Origin: Paracoccus spongiarum
GTDB lineage: Bacteria > Pseudomonadota > Alphaproteobacteria > Rhodobacterales > Rhodobacteraceae
DNA: 64,000 nucleotides
Assembly: GCF_030732095.1 (NCBI RefSeq)
Contig: NZ_JAVAMQ010000003.1
Span: 62,001 to 126,000, forward strand
Direction of reading: 5' to 3'
In this document: positions 1 through 8,447 of the stretch, one piece after another
Position numbering within the stretch: position 1 is the first letter of the stretch
Layout: each line of letters opens with the position of its first letter
The notes under the pieces: model-generated
Told to the model about the DNA's origin: nothing
Seen by the model: only the letters and a program-made list of their open reading frames with translations
Database searches by the model: none
Program-made: the position numbers and the translations under genes

Positions 1-664
1 CGAGATAGGCGCGCTGGATCGCATCGTCGCGCCAGCCCCGCGAGAAATACGGCGTGAAGCTCTCGGAGGACTTCGGATCGAAGAACACGTTCGGCTGGTT
101 GGTGCCGCGGTCGATGGCCGGGCAGCCGAGTTCGGTGAACCGGATCGGCTTCGACTGCGGCACCCATTCCGTCGGCGTCGCGCTCTGCACCCCGCCCGGG
201 CGGTTGTAATGCTGGTTCGACCACCAGGCGCGCAGATCCTTGTAGCGGAAGACCCACGGCTTGCCGGCGGCACCGTCGGTGATCGGGGTCCGCAGCTGCG
301 CGGTGCGGTCGGCGGCGCTGGCGTAGAACCAGTCGAAGCCTTCGCCACCCGCGATGTTCGCCTGCAGATATGCCCGATCGTAGATCGCGGGCCAGCCATC
401 GGCGGCGTCAGCATGCTCGAACCCGTCGCGCCAGTCGGAGAGCGGCATGTAGTTGTCGATGCCGACGAAATCGATCTCCGGGTCCGCCCAGAGCGGATCG
501 AGGTGGAAGAACACGTCAGCCCCTCGGCGGTGTCGGGATCGGCGAGCGGCCGGAACACCTCGAAGGAGAGCTGCGGCAGGCGGTTGCCGTAGGTCGAGAG
601 CGCCAGTTCCTCGAAGACGACATACGCGGTGCCGCGATAGGCGGGCGTGTTGACCGCCCCCATC
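1..664 (-). pseudogene. remnant of phage tail megatron (TIM-barrel baseplate) gene
   Basis: Reads on the minus strand as a close homologue of the megatron gene at 24936-28901. Bases 1-517 align collinearly with 26795-27311. Bases 515-664 then align with 28240-28389, so a segment equivalent to about 931 bp is missing. 931 is not a multiple of three, so the reading frame is lost. The join falls on a shared GTC. At 661-664 the homology ends in CATC and passes directly into a serine recombinase gene on the opposite strand. It is a fragment of a second, related prophage and cannot make a working tail protein. Its 3' part lies outside the window. Confidence 0.85.
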
Positions 665-1330
665 CGCACGCCGCGCGGCAACCGGATCGACAAGAAGTAC
701 GTCTATCGGATGCTCAGCAACCGCGCCTACATCGGCGAGGCGGTCCACAAGGGCGACAGCTATCCCGGCGAGCACGACGCCATCATCGACCACGAGACGT
801 GGGACCGCGTTCATGCCATCCTGCAGGAAAGCCCGCGCAAGCGCGCCGCCCGCACCCGCGCAGATACTCCTGCGCTGCTGAAGGGGCTACTGTTCGGCCC
901 AGATGGCGCGGCGTTCTCGCCGACCCACACCCGCAAGGGCGAAAGGCTCTACCGCTACTATGTCAGTCAGACCGTGCTGAAGCATGGTGCTGGTTCGTGT
1001 CCGGTCGGCCGCGTGCCTGCGGGCGAAATCGAGGGCGCCGTCATAGACCAGCTCCGCGCCGTGTTCCGCCAGCCGGAGATTGTTGCGGGGACCTGGAAGG
1101 CGGCGCGTGCCTACGCCGAAGACATCTCCGAGGCCGACGCACGCGCGGCCTTGCAGCAGCTCGACCCGCTGTGGGACGAACTCTTCCCGGCAGAGCAGGC
1201 GCGCATAGTCACGCTGCTGGTCGAGCGCGTGGACATTGGCGAAGGCGGGCTCCACGTCCGGCTGCGCATGGATGGTCTCGGCGGCCTCGCGCGCGAGATG
1301 CTGGCCGGAGAAATGGGAGCGGCTGCATGA
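661..1330 (+). pseudogene. large serine recombinase, C-terminal part only
   Basis: About 220 residues matching the C-terminal half of phage large serine recombinases. From 661 it aligns with 63814 onward in the intact copy (both encode RTPRGNRIDKKY, then YRMLSNRAYIGEAVHKGDSY). The catalytic N-terminal domain with the active serine is absent, because the upstream DNA is tail-gene sequence. The C-terminal region contains a ribbon-like segment around KGLLFGPDG, with few cysteines, and a helical stretch. An in-frame ATG at 647 would start inside the foreign tail sequence. Its stop overlaps the next gene by ATGA. It cannot act as a recombinase alone. Confidence 0.85.
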
Positions 1331-1722
1331 CCCGCGGCACGCCGGTCCCCGAGACGGTGACGCTCCATGTGCCGTTCCGCGTAGTGAAGCGCGGCGGGCG
1401 GAAGGAGATGCAGCGACCCTCAGACACCCAAGCGCGCGGGAGGCCGGACAATACGCTCATCAAGGCGCTTGCGCGCGCGTTCCGCTGGAAAAGCATGCTC
1501 GACAACGGTGACTTTGCCACGGTAGCCGACCTCGCCGCACAGGAAGGCATCGCTGTCTCCTACCTCACGCGCGTGCTTCGGCTGACGCAGCTTGCACCCG
1601 ATCTCGTCGAGGCGATACTCGACGCACGGCATCCACCGGGCCTGACGCTTCAGTCGCTGCGAGTGCAGATCCCTGATGACTGGTCGAGGCAGCGCGAGTC
1701 CTTGCTGCCAGGGACGGAATAA
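1327..1722 (+). CDS. small helix-turn-helix protein linked to the recombinase
   Basis: Codes for 131 residues starting with the ATG of an ATGA overlap at the recombinase stop, so it was translationally coupled to it. Residues about 60-90 (FATVADLAAQEGIAVSYLTR, then VLRLTQLAPDLV) look like a helix-turn-helix of the kind found in ParB/KorB-like and recombinase-associated proteins. The N-terminal part is basic. A role in regulating or assisting recombination is inferred from position only. The gene looks intact although its upstream partner is truncated. The corresponding gene of the right-hand prophage would lie beyond the window. Confidence 0.6.
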   Translation: MTRGTPVPETVTLHVPFRVVKRGGRKEMQRPSDTQARGRPDNTLIKALARAFRWKSMLDNGDFATVADLAAQEGIAVSYLTRVLRLTQLAPDLVEAILDARHPPGLTLQSLRVQIPDDWSRQRESLLPGTE

Positions 1723-1823
1723 GGCTTGCGGCATCAGTCGGCCACGCTGTAGCTTCTCCGAGCCGTTGTCAGGCGAAAGAGCTGCCAAACCAAAGAATTG
1801 CGCGTTGATCTGAGCCGAGTTCT

Positions 1824-1852
1824 TTGACAAGCCGTTTGCTGCGCGATGGCAT
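1824..1852 (+). promoter_or_regulatory. possible promoter of the restriction operon
   Basis: A perfect -35 hexamer TTGACA at 1824-1829 lies 17 bp before TGGCAT (1847-1852), which is a poor -10 match. It sits 28 bp before the hsdR start codon in a 157-bp gap and is the only recognisable promoter-like site there. Confidence 0.35.
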
Positions 1853-1879
1853 GTCGAAACCGGGCGAAGTAGATTGCGC

Positions 1880-4258
1880 ATGAACGAAGCCGATACCTGC
1901 AGAAAGTTCGTCGTCCCGAAACTGCAGGAAGCAGGCTGGGATGATCGCCCGCACGCGATAAACGAGCAGAGAACTTTCACCGACGGCCGGGTCGTGTTTG
2001 TCGGTGGCAAGGCTCGCCGCGGAAAACAGAAGCGTTCAGACTATCTTCTCCGATATAATCCGGATTTCCCGATCGCCGTCGTTGAGGCCAAATCCCGCTA
2101 CCGGCACGCCGCGGAGGGGCTCCAACAAGCCAAAGAATATGCCGAAATACTTGGTCTTCAATTCGCGTATTCGACCAACGGGATCGAGATCGTCGAGTTC
2201 GACTACACGACCGGCATCGAGCGAACCATTGCTGATTTCCCAGCGCCTGATGACCTCTGGGCTCGGCTCCGCCGTGCCGAGGGCATTGTCGACGACCAGG
2301 TGGCCGAACGGCTGCTGACGCCCACCTTTCCAGACCGAGCCAAACCGCTTCGCTACTATCAGGAGATCGCCGTGAACCGCGCCGTACAGGCGGCGCTTCA
2401 GGGCAGGAAGCGGGCATTGCTCACACTGTGCACCGGAGCGGGCAAGACTGCCGTCGCCTTCCAGATCTGCTGGAAGCTGTGGTCGGCACGCTGGAATTTC
2501 AAAGGGGTGAACCGGAACCCGAAGATCCTGTTTCTCGCTGATCGCAACGTCCTGGTCGACGATCCGATGGCAAAGGATTTCAGCCCGTTTGGCGACGCCC
2601 GTCACAAGATAGCTGGCGGCGTGGCGGTCAAGAGCCGCGACATGTATTTCGCGATCTACCAGTCCATCGCGCGTGACGAGAACCGTCCCGGTCTCTACCG
2701 AGAGTATGCGCGCGACTTCTTCGATCTCATCATCATTGACGAATGCCATCGCGGCAGTGCGCGCGACGACAGCAACTGGCGGGAAATTCTCGAGTGGTTC
2801 GAGCCCGCAACCCAGATCGGGATGACAGCGACGCCGCGGCGAGAGGACAACGTCGACACCTACAACTATTTCGGCGATCCGCTCTATGAGTACAGCCTCG
2901 CGCAGGGCATCGCTGACGGCTTCCTGGCCCCGTATCGCGTCCATCGCGTCATATCGGACTACGACGCTGCCGGCTGGCGTCCAACGCGGGGTGAACTTGA
3001 TCGCTATGGTCGCGAGATCCCCGACGCCGAATACTCGACGCGGGACTTCGAGCGGGTCGTGGCGCTGCGTGCACGAACGCAGGCCATTGCGAGACATCTG
3101 GCGGGCTTCATGGCCGAGACCGACCGCTTCGCCAAGACCATCGTCTTCTGCGTCGACCAGGAACACGCGCTCGAGATGCGGCAGGCGCTCGCCGCCCTGA
3201 ACACCGATCTCGTGAAGGACCATCCCGACTACGTCTGCCGTGTGACGTCCGACGAAGGCGATGTGGGAAGCGCGCACAGGGCGAAGTTTCAGGATGTCGA
3301 GACCCAGACGCCGGTCATTCTCACCACGTCGCAGCTTCTCACGACCGGAGTGGACGCCCCGACCTGCAAGAATGTCGTGCTCGCGCGGGTCGTGGGCTCG
3401 ATGCCCGAGTTCAAGCAGATCATCGGACGGGGCACCCGCCTCAGGCCCGACTACGGCAAGCTCGCCTTCAACATCATCGACTACACCGGAACCGCGACGC
3501 GCATGTTCGCCGATCCCGCCTTTGACGGCGATCCCGTCCGCGAGGACGAAGCGGTCATCAATGCCGACGGCGACATCGTGGAAGAGCGCGAGATCGAAGA
3601 CGTGGCGCCGGATCCGGACGATCTTCCTGAAGGGCCCGATATCCCGGATGGACCCGTCGAGTTGGGGGACGAGGGCGAGAACGGGCCCCGCAAGTTCTAT
3701 GTCGACGGCGGCGAGGTAGCGATTGTCCGGCACCTCGTGTACGAACTCGATTCCGATGGGCGGCAGCTCGCCTGCCGCCAGCTTACCGATTACACCGGCG
3801 ACAAGGTTCGCACGCTCTATCCCAATGCGTCGGAACTGCGCACGGACTGGCTTGACCCTGAACGCCGGGCGGAAATCGTCGAGCGGCTCGAGGAGAAGGG
3901 CATCGACCTCGACTCCTTGGCTGATGCAGTCGGAAAGCCGGAGGCCGATCCGTTCGATCTCCTTTGCCATCTGGCATATAACGCGCCGCTGCGAACTCGG
4001 CGCGAGCGCGCTGACCGTCTGCTGAGAGAGCAGGACGAGTTTCTGGACCGCTTCGGGCCGGATGCCCGCGAGGTCTTGGATGCCGTGCTTGAAAAGTATG
4101 CCGAACATGGCAGTGCCCAGTTCAAGCTACCCGACATCCTGGAAGTGCCCCCGTTCAACGAGTGGGGCAACGTCATCGAAATCGCCGCCCGCTTCGGCGG
4201 GGGCAAGGAGCTGCGCAGCGCCGTCACCGAGCTGCAGCGTCTGCTCTACACCGCTTGA
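1880..4258 (+). CDS. hsdR: type I restriction endonuclease, R subunit
   Basis: Translocase/endonuclease subunit of a type I restriction system, 792 residues from ATG 1880 (a TTG lies 6 bp upstream). Domains in order: N-terminal nuclease (residues about 35-115) with YNPDFPIAVVEAKS carrying the D...ExK pattern; SF2 helicase with Walker A CTGAGKT (about 190), DECH box IIIDECHRGS (about 290) and MTATP; second RecA lobe with TTGVDAPTCK and QIIGRGTRLRP (motif VI); and a C-terminal EcoEI-type domain. An acidic linker (about 565-600) joins helicase and C-terminus. All expected motifs are present. It lies 17 bp before the methylase gene. Length is typical of the EcoEI-like group. Confidence 0.93.
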   Translation: MNEADTCRKFVVPKLQEAGWDDRPHAINEQRTFTDGRVVFVGGKARRGKQKRSDYLLRYNPDFPIAVVEAKSRYRHAAEGLQQAKEYAEILGLQFAYSTNGIEIVEFDYTTGIERTIADFPAPDDLWARLRRAEGIVDDQVAERLLTPTFPDRAKPLRYYQEIAVNRAVQAALQGRKRALLTLCTGAGKTAVAFQICWKLWSARWNFKGVNRNPKILFLADRNVLVDDPMAKDFSPFGDARHKIAGGVAVKSRDMYFAIYQSIARDENRPGLYREYARDFFDLIIIDECHRGSARDDSNWREILEWFEPATQIGMTATPRREDNVDTYNYFGDPLYEYSLAQGIADGFLAPYRVHRVISDYDAAGWRPTRGELDRYGREIPDAEYSTRDFERVVALRARTQAIARHLAGFMAETDRFAKTIVFCVDQEHALEMRQALAALNTDLVKDHPDYVCRVTSDEGDVGSAHRAKFQDVETQTPVILTTSQLLTTGVDAPTCKNVVLARVVGSMPEFKQIIGRGTRLRPDYGKLAFNIIDYTGTATRMFADPAFDGDPVREDEAVINADGDIVEEREIEDVAPDPDDLPEGPDIPDGPVELGDEGENGPRKFYVDGGEVAIVRHLVYELDSDGRQLACRQLTDYTGDKVRTLYPNASELRTDWLDPERRAEIVERLEEKGIDLDSLADAVGKPEADPFDLLCHLAYNAPLRTRRERADRLLREQDEFLDRFGPDAREVLDAVLEKYAEHGSAQFKLPDILEVPPFNEWGNVIEIAARFGGGKELRSAVTELQRLLYTA

Positions 4259-4275
4259 ATTGAAGGAGATCCAAC

Positions 4276-6423
4276 TTGGCCAGAACCGCCCGTAAGAAGG
4301 CTGAGCCGAAGCAACTGACCACTGCCCAGCGTCTCGACAGCATCATCAAGTCCGCCCGCAAGATCATGCGGAAGGACAAGGGGCTGAACGGCGACCTCGA
4401 TCGGTTGCCGATGCTCACCTGGATCATGTTCCTGAAGTTCCTCGACGACATGGAGCGGATCGAGGAGGGACGCGCGGAGCTCGCAGGCAAGGACTATCGC
4501 CCGATCATCGAGGCTCCTTATCGCTGGCGAGACTGGGCGGCGGATGCGGATGGCATCACAGGCCCGGACCTCCTGTCGTTTCTCGTTTCCGAGGTGACGG
4601 AGCGTCCGGACGGCACCCGCGGCCCGGGACTCTTCGCCTATCTCCGAGGCTTGCGCGGCGACAATGGGCGGCGAGAGCGGCGCGACGTGATCGCCACGGT
4701 CTTCCAGGGCTTCGCCAACCGCATGGAGAGCGGCTACCTGCTGCGCGACGTGGTCAACCTGATCGACGGCATCCATTTCGACTCTTCGGAGGAAGTCCAT
4801 ACCCTTGGCCGCCTCTACGAGACGCTGCTGCGAGAGATGCGCGACGCGGCGGGGGACTCAGGCGAGTTCTACACGCCCCGGCCGGTCGTGCGGTTCATGG
4901 TCGAAGTGACCGACCCGAAGCTGGGCGAGACCATCCTCGACCCGGCATGCGGAACCGGGGGATTTCTGACCGAGGCCTTCCAGCATCTCGAGCGCCAGGC
5001 CGATACAGTCGAGAAGCGGCGCATCCTGCAGGAGGACAGCTTTTTCGGCGGCGAAGCCAAGTCGCTGCCGTTCCTGCTGTCCCAGCTCAACCTCCTGCTG
5101 CACGGCCTGCACGCCCCGCGCATCGACCCTGGCAACGCCCTTCGCTTCCGTCTGGCCGAGATCGGCGAGGATCAGAGGGTCAATGTCATCCTCACCAACC
5201 CCCCTTTCGGCGGCGAGGAGGAGGCAGGCATCCTCAACAACTTCCCCGAGGACCGGCGCACGGCCGAAACGGCGCTGCTGTTCCTGCAACTGATCATGCG
5301 ACGGCTGAAGCGCGCCGGGCGCGGGCGGGCCGCGGTCGTCGTTCCGCACGGCACGCTGTTCGGCGATGGTATCTCGGCGCGGATCAAGGCGGACCTGCTC
5401 GAGAAGTTCAACCTGCATACCATTGTGCGACTACGAGAAGGCGTTTTCGAGCCGTATACCGACATCGCCACAAACCTTCTGTTCTTCGATACTTCGGGCC
5501 CGTCCACAGATGTATGGTTTTATGAACAGCCTGAACCAGAGGGAAGAAAGAAGTATTCGAAGACTGCACCAATGGCATTTGAAGAGTTTGAAGCTTGCTT
5601 AAGTTGGTGGAATGATCGGTGTGAAAATGAGCGCGCTTGGAAGGTATCCGCAAAAGAGCTGATCGAGAGGGACGAGAAAGGCAGTGTTGTCAAGTGCAAC
5701 CTTGACATCAAAAACCCTCACACGCGCGGCTTTGAAGATGAAAGGCTCCCGAAAGAGATCATTAGGTCTCTTCTGGACCGTCAGAGACTTGTCCTAGACC
5801 GCCTACTCGAGGTTAGCGATTACTTTGATAACCAGAAGGATATGGAGCTTAGGCGAGTCGAACTTGGCCGGTTCTTGGTGAAACACACAGAGAAGATCAG
5901 TCTAGAGCCTTCTTCAGAGTATAAGCAAATTACGGTTCGCCTTTGGGGTAAAGGTCTTGCGCTTCGTGGTATAAAGCGGGGATCTGAGATTGCGGCAGAG
6001 AAGCAGGTTCGCGTTTCTGCGGGACAGTTTCTCATGTCAAGAATTGATGCAAGGCACGGCGCTTTCGGAATTGTCCTAGGTGATTTGGACGGTGCCCTGG
6101 TGAGCGGCGACTTTCCAGCTTTTGATATAGATTCAAATATTGTTTTGCCGCACTTTTTTGAATGGATCACAAGAACAGAGGCGTTTGTGGATCTTTGCCG
6201 TCGGGCTAGTGAGGGCTCTACAAATCGAGTGCGCCTAAAGGAAGATAAATTTCTTCAAATGGCAATTCCTATTCCTAGCTTGCAAACACAAAAGGACTTT
6301 TTGGAGCGGCTAGATGTCTTGGCTGACCTGCAGGTAGAAGGAGCGGCCTCACAGGCGGATCTGTCCGCATTGATCCAGTCGGTCCTTCATTCAGTCTTCA
6401 ATGGTAAAGCGACAGCCGCATGA
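4276..6423 (+). CDS. hsdM: type I methylase fused to a specificity domain (HsdM-S)
   Basis: 715 residues from a TTG start with a strong AAGGAG site 8 bases upstream. Residues 1-150 form the HsdM N-terminal helical domain. Then follow GEFYTPRPVVRFM, the SAM-binding DPACGTGGF (about 215) and the catalytic NPPFGG (about 307) of an N6-adenine methylase. From about residue 540 the protein resembles a single target-recognition domain of a type I S subunit (VRVSAGQFLMSRIDARHGAF, then a helical tail with IPIPSLQTQKDFLERLD). No separate hsdS gene is present, so one protein probably carries both methylation and half-site recognition. Bases from about 5500 to 6350 are clearly AT-richer than the rest, consistent with exchange of the recognition domain. 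Confidence 0.9.
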   Translation: MARTARKKAEPKQLTTAQRLDSIIKSARKIMRKDKGLNGDLDRLPMLTWIMFLKFLDDMERIEEGRAELAGKDYRPIIEAPYRWRDWAADADGITGPDLLSFLVSEVTERPDGTRGPGLFAYLRGLRGDNGRRERRDVIATVFQGFANRMESGYLLRDVVNLIDGIHFDSSEEVHTLGRLYETLLREMRDAAGDSGEFYTPRPVVRFMVEVTDPKLGETILDPACGTGGFLTEAFQHLERQADTVEKRRILQEDSFFGGEAKSLPFLLSQLNLLLHGLHAPRIDPGNALRFRLAEIGEDQRVNVILTNPPFGGEEEAGILNNFPEDRRTAETALLFLQLIMRRLKRAGRGRAAVVVPHGTLFGDGISARIKADLLEKFNLHTIVRLREGVFEPYTDIATNLLFFDTSGPSTDVWFYEQPEPEGRKKYSKTAPMAFEEFEACLSWWNDRCENERAWKVSAKELIERDEKGSVVKCNLDIKNPHTRGFEDERLPKEIIRSLLDRQRLVLDRLLEVSDYFDNQKDMELRRVELGRFLVKHTEKISLEPSSEYKQITVRLWGKGLALRGIKRGSEIAAEKQVRVSAGQFLMSRIDARHGAFGIVLGDLDGALVSGDFPAFDIDSNIVLPHFFEWITRTEAFVDLCRRASEGSTNRVRLKEDKFLQMAIPIPSLQTQKDFLERLDVLADLQVEGAASQADLSALIQSVLHSVFNGKATAA

Positions 6424-7208
6424 TACCTCGCGCCGTCCTTACCCGGATCGACCGGGCTGCGGTACAGGGACGAACGGGTCCTGTCCTGTCGGCCTGCGAA
6501 GCGCATGTCGAGGAAGAGGTAGAAGTTTTCGTCAAGCTTTCGGCTGGCTGTGACCAGGCGGTTGTGAACTTGGCGAGAGAGGCCATCGCCGCATGTCTTG
6601 CGGCCGATCTGGGGCTTCCGGTGCCAAGGCCCTGGCTCGTCGAGATCCCACCGGAGATTTTTCCCGTCGTGACTGACCACCAGATCGCTGACAAGCTGCG
6701 CCGCAGTTGCCCTGTGGCGTTTGGCTCGACGCGGAGCACGGGCTTCTCCACATGGAGCAGCGGTCAGCGCCTCTCCGACGCGATGAGGCCAGTGGCCGCT
6801 GGCATCCTGCTGTTCGACGCGATCATCCAGAACCCTGATCGGCGGGCGGAGAACCCGAACTGCCTTGTCAGGGGCAATGATCTGAGGATCATCGATCACG
6901 AGCTTGCCTTCGCCCACCGCCTGCTCCTCCTGTGGCGCGCGCCATGGGTACTTGGCGGCATGAGGGACTTAGAAACCCCTGGCAGGCATATTTTCGTGCA
7001 TGAGCTGAAAGGCGCGCTGTTCGACTTCAGCGCGATCAAATCTCGCTGGAGCGCCTTGTCGGATGCGCGGCTGCAGGAGTATGAAGGAGCCATCCCCCCG
7101 GAGTGGGCAGCAGCCCGCGCCGACATAGATGCTGCGCTGAAGTTGATCGCCGAGGCTAGGGACAACATCGATGCGTGTATCGGGGAACTTGGGAGGATAC
7201 TGGCATGA
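6420..7208 (+). CDS. HipA-like kinase-fold protein
   Basis: 262 residues, starting with the ATG of an ATGA overlap with the M-S gene. It resembles the short HipA-related kinases (HipA_2 family), not full HipA toxins. Visible features: a strand with FVKLSAG that could carry the ATP-binding lysine (about 40), the catalytic-loop-like NPDRRAENPN (about 138-147) and IIDHELAF (about 157), which fits the metal-binding Asp segment. The C-terminal 80 residues are helical. It is followed, again by ATGA overlap, by a DUF3037 gene, the usual partner of this family. Placement inside a restriction operon suggests a defence or back-up toxin role. Substrate unknown. Confidence 0.8.
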   Translation: MIPRAVLTRIDRAAVQGRTGPVLSACEAHVEEEVEVFVKLSAGCDQAVVNLAREAIAACLAADLGLPVPRPWLVEIPPEIFPVVTDHQIADKLRRSCPVAFGSTRSTGFSTWSSGQRLSDAMRPVAAGILLFDAIIQNPDRRAENPNCLVRGNDLRIIDHELAFAHRLLLLWRAPWVLGGMRDLETPGRHIFVHELKGALFDFSAIKSRWSALSDARLQEYEGAIPPEWAAARADIDAALKLIAEARDNIDACIGELGRILA

Positions 7209-8062
7209 CCGCGAAGGAGCCGTATAGCTACGTCGTTCTGCGATACATTCACGATGTCCTTACGGGCGAGTTCGTGAATGTCGGCTTGGTCATGGTCGTC
7301 CCTGGTCGACCGCTCATCCTGACGAAATCCCGCAAGACATTCGGCCGTATAAAGAATGTTTTTCCGGATCTGGACAGTGAGTCCTACAAGCGCGCGATCG
7401 AAGCCATCGATCGGGGGATGAAGAGCGTTCAGCGTAGTCTGAAAAGTGAGGGCCTTTTCAAAGGCGAGAGGACAGCCGGTGACTATGCGCGGATCGCGTT
7501 GCCGCTCGATGACAGCTCGTTGCAGTGGTCGCCAGTAGGCGCCGGCCTGACTGCGGACCCGCAGAAGACCTTCGATCAGCTCTATCTGCGTTTTGTAACG
7601 AGGTATGATCGACCGTCTGAGCGCCGACGGAGTGATGACGACGTATGGCGTCCCGTCGAGGCGAAGCTCAAGGAGCATGGTGTAAACGTTGAGCTGGAGC
7701 CGAAGCGCATCCAAGGAAACACGGACGCTGTCGAGTTTCGTCATGCGTGGAAGAACGGGCGCTGGCACGTATACGAGCCACTTTCATTCGACCTGTCTGA
7801 CGCAGACAACATCAAGGATAAGGCACGCCGCTGGCTGGGGCACCTTTCAGCCGTCAAGATTGGCACAACCGAGGATGTTCAGGTTCATTTCATAGTGGGG
7901 CGTCCTCAGAACACCTCCTTGGAGCCAGCGTACCGGAATGCCGTCGAGATCCTTCGTCAGGTGCCGTTCGACAACAAGGTGTTTGACGAGGAGCAGATCG
8001 AAGACTTCGTGAATCAGATTGAGGACGAAGTGCGGCACCACGAAGGGCGCACTCTGCAATAG
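7205..8062 (+). CDS. DUF3037 domain protein, partner of the HipA-like kinase
   Basis: 285 residues, ATG within an ATGA overlap with the kinase gene. The N-terminus (YSYVVLRYIHDVLTGEFVNV, followed by GLVMVVP) is the DUF3037 signature. No enzymatic motif or membrane segment was recognised. DUF3037 genes are often next to short HipA-like kinases, which suggests a functional pair, possibly toxin and modulator. As the last gene of a four-gene operon it is co-expressed with the restriction enzyme. The biochemical function of the family is not known to me. Confidence 0.8.
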   Translation: MTAKEPYSYVVLRYIHDVLTGEFVNVGLVMVVPGRPLILTKSRKTFGRIKNVFPDLDSESYKRAIEAIDRGMKSVQRSLKSEGLFKGERTAGDYARIALPLDDSSLQWSPVGAGLTADPQKTFDQLYLRFVTRYDRPSERRRSDDDVWRPVEAKLKEHGVNVELEPKRIQGNTDAVEFRHAWKNGRWHVYEPLSFDLSDADNIKDKARRWLGHLSAVKIGTTEDVQVHFIVGRPQNTSLEPAYRNAVEILRQVPFDNKVFDEEQIEDFVNQIEDEVRHHEGRTLQ

Positions 8063-8447
8063 ACCGCGGCCGTCGCGCGCGCTCAGTTCGAGGACAGTGT
8101 CGTCCTCATGCCAAACGCCAATACAAACAGCGATCATCGCTCGCAGCCGATCATTCTTATTATAATCAGTGGCTTGCGAGCTGTTCACCGAAAGCGCAGC
8201 GGTTAACAGGTCTGGAGAATATCGGCACGGAGAGAACGCCTGTGCGTCTTTCGGGGCGTGTGCCGGTTAACAGCCCCTCCCGCATAACCCTCGAAAACAA
8301 CGGAAAAATCCGGCCGTAGCCGGATCGGGAGAACGCTGTCGCGGGGGCAAGTGGCGGAGGGGATGGGCCTGATATCCAACCTTCTCCACCCTAAGTCATT
8401 GTTTCCGTTATAGCGATCTTGGGATCGTTACCACACTGCAGCTCGCA
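8063..8447. other. 385-bp gap; hairpin and tRNA-Ser-like 3' end
   Basis: No gene seen. It holds a perfect hairpin (ATCCGGC at 8308-8314, loop CGTA, GCCGGAT at 8319-8325) without a T run. At 8352-8367 is a 16-bp stretch whose reverse complement, CCCATCCCCTCCGCCA, differs by one base from the 3' tip that I recall for alphaproteobacterial tRNA-Ser genes. No complete tRNA can be folded, so it could be a left-over attachment core. The gap separates convergent operons and probably also ends their transcripts. Confidence 0.35.

Noticed and set aside
370..1722. 450-codon plus-strand reading frame spanning the ghost prophage and the HTH gene.
   Set aside because: It runs antisense through the megatron remnant and out of frame through the recombinase. 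Only its last 131 codons, starting in the ATGA overlap at 1327, are a credible gene.
2036..4108. 690-codon minus-strand frame opposite hsdR.
   Set aside because: Shadow frame; hsdR has complete helicase and nuclease motifs on the plus strand.
8340..8380. Complete tRNA-Ser gene at the 3'-end-like sequence.
   Set aside because: No D-arm, anticodon arm or TTCGAAT T-loop can be found in the adjoining bases; only the 3' tip matches.
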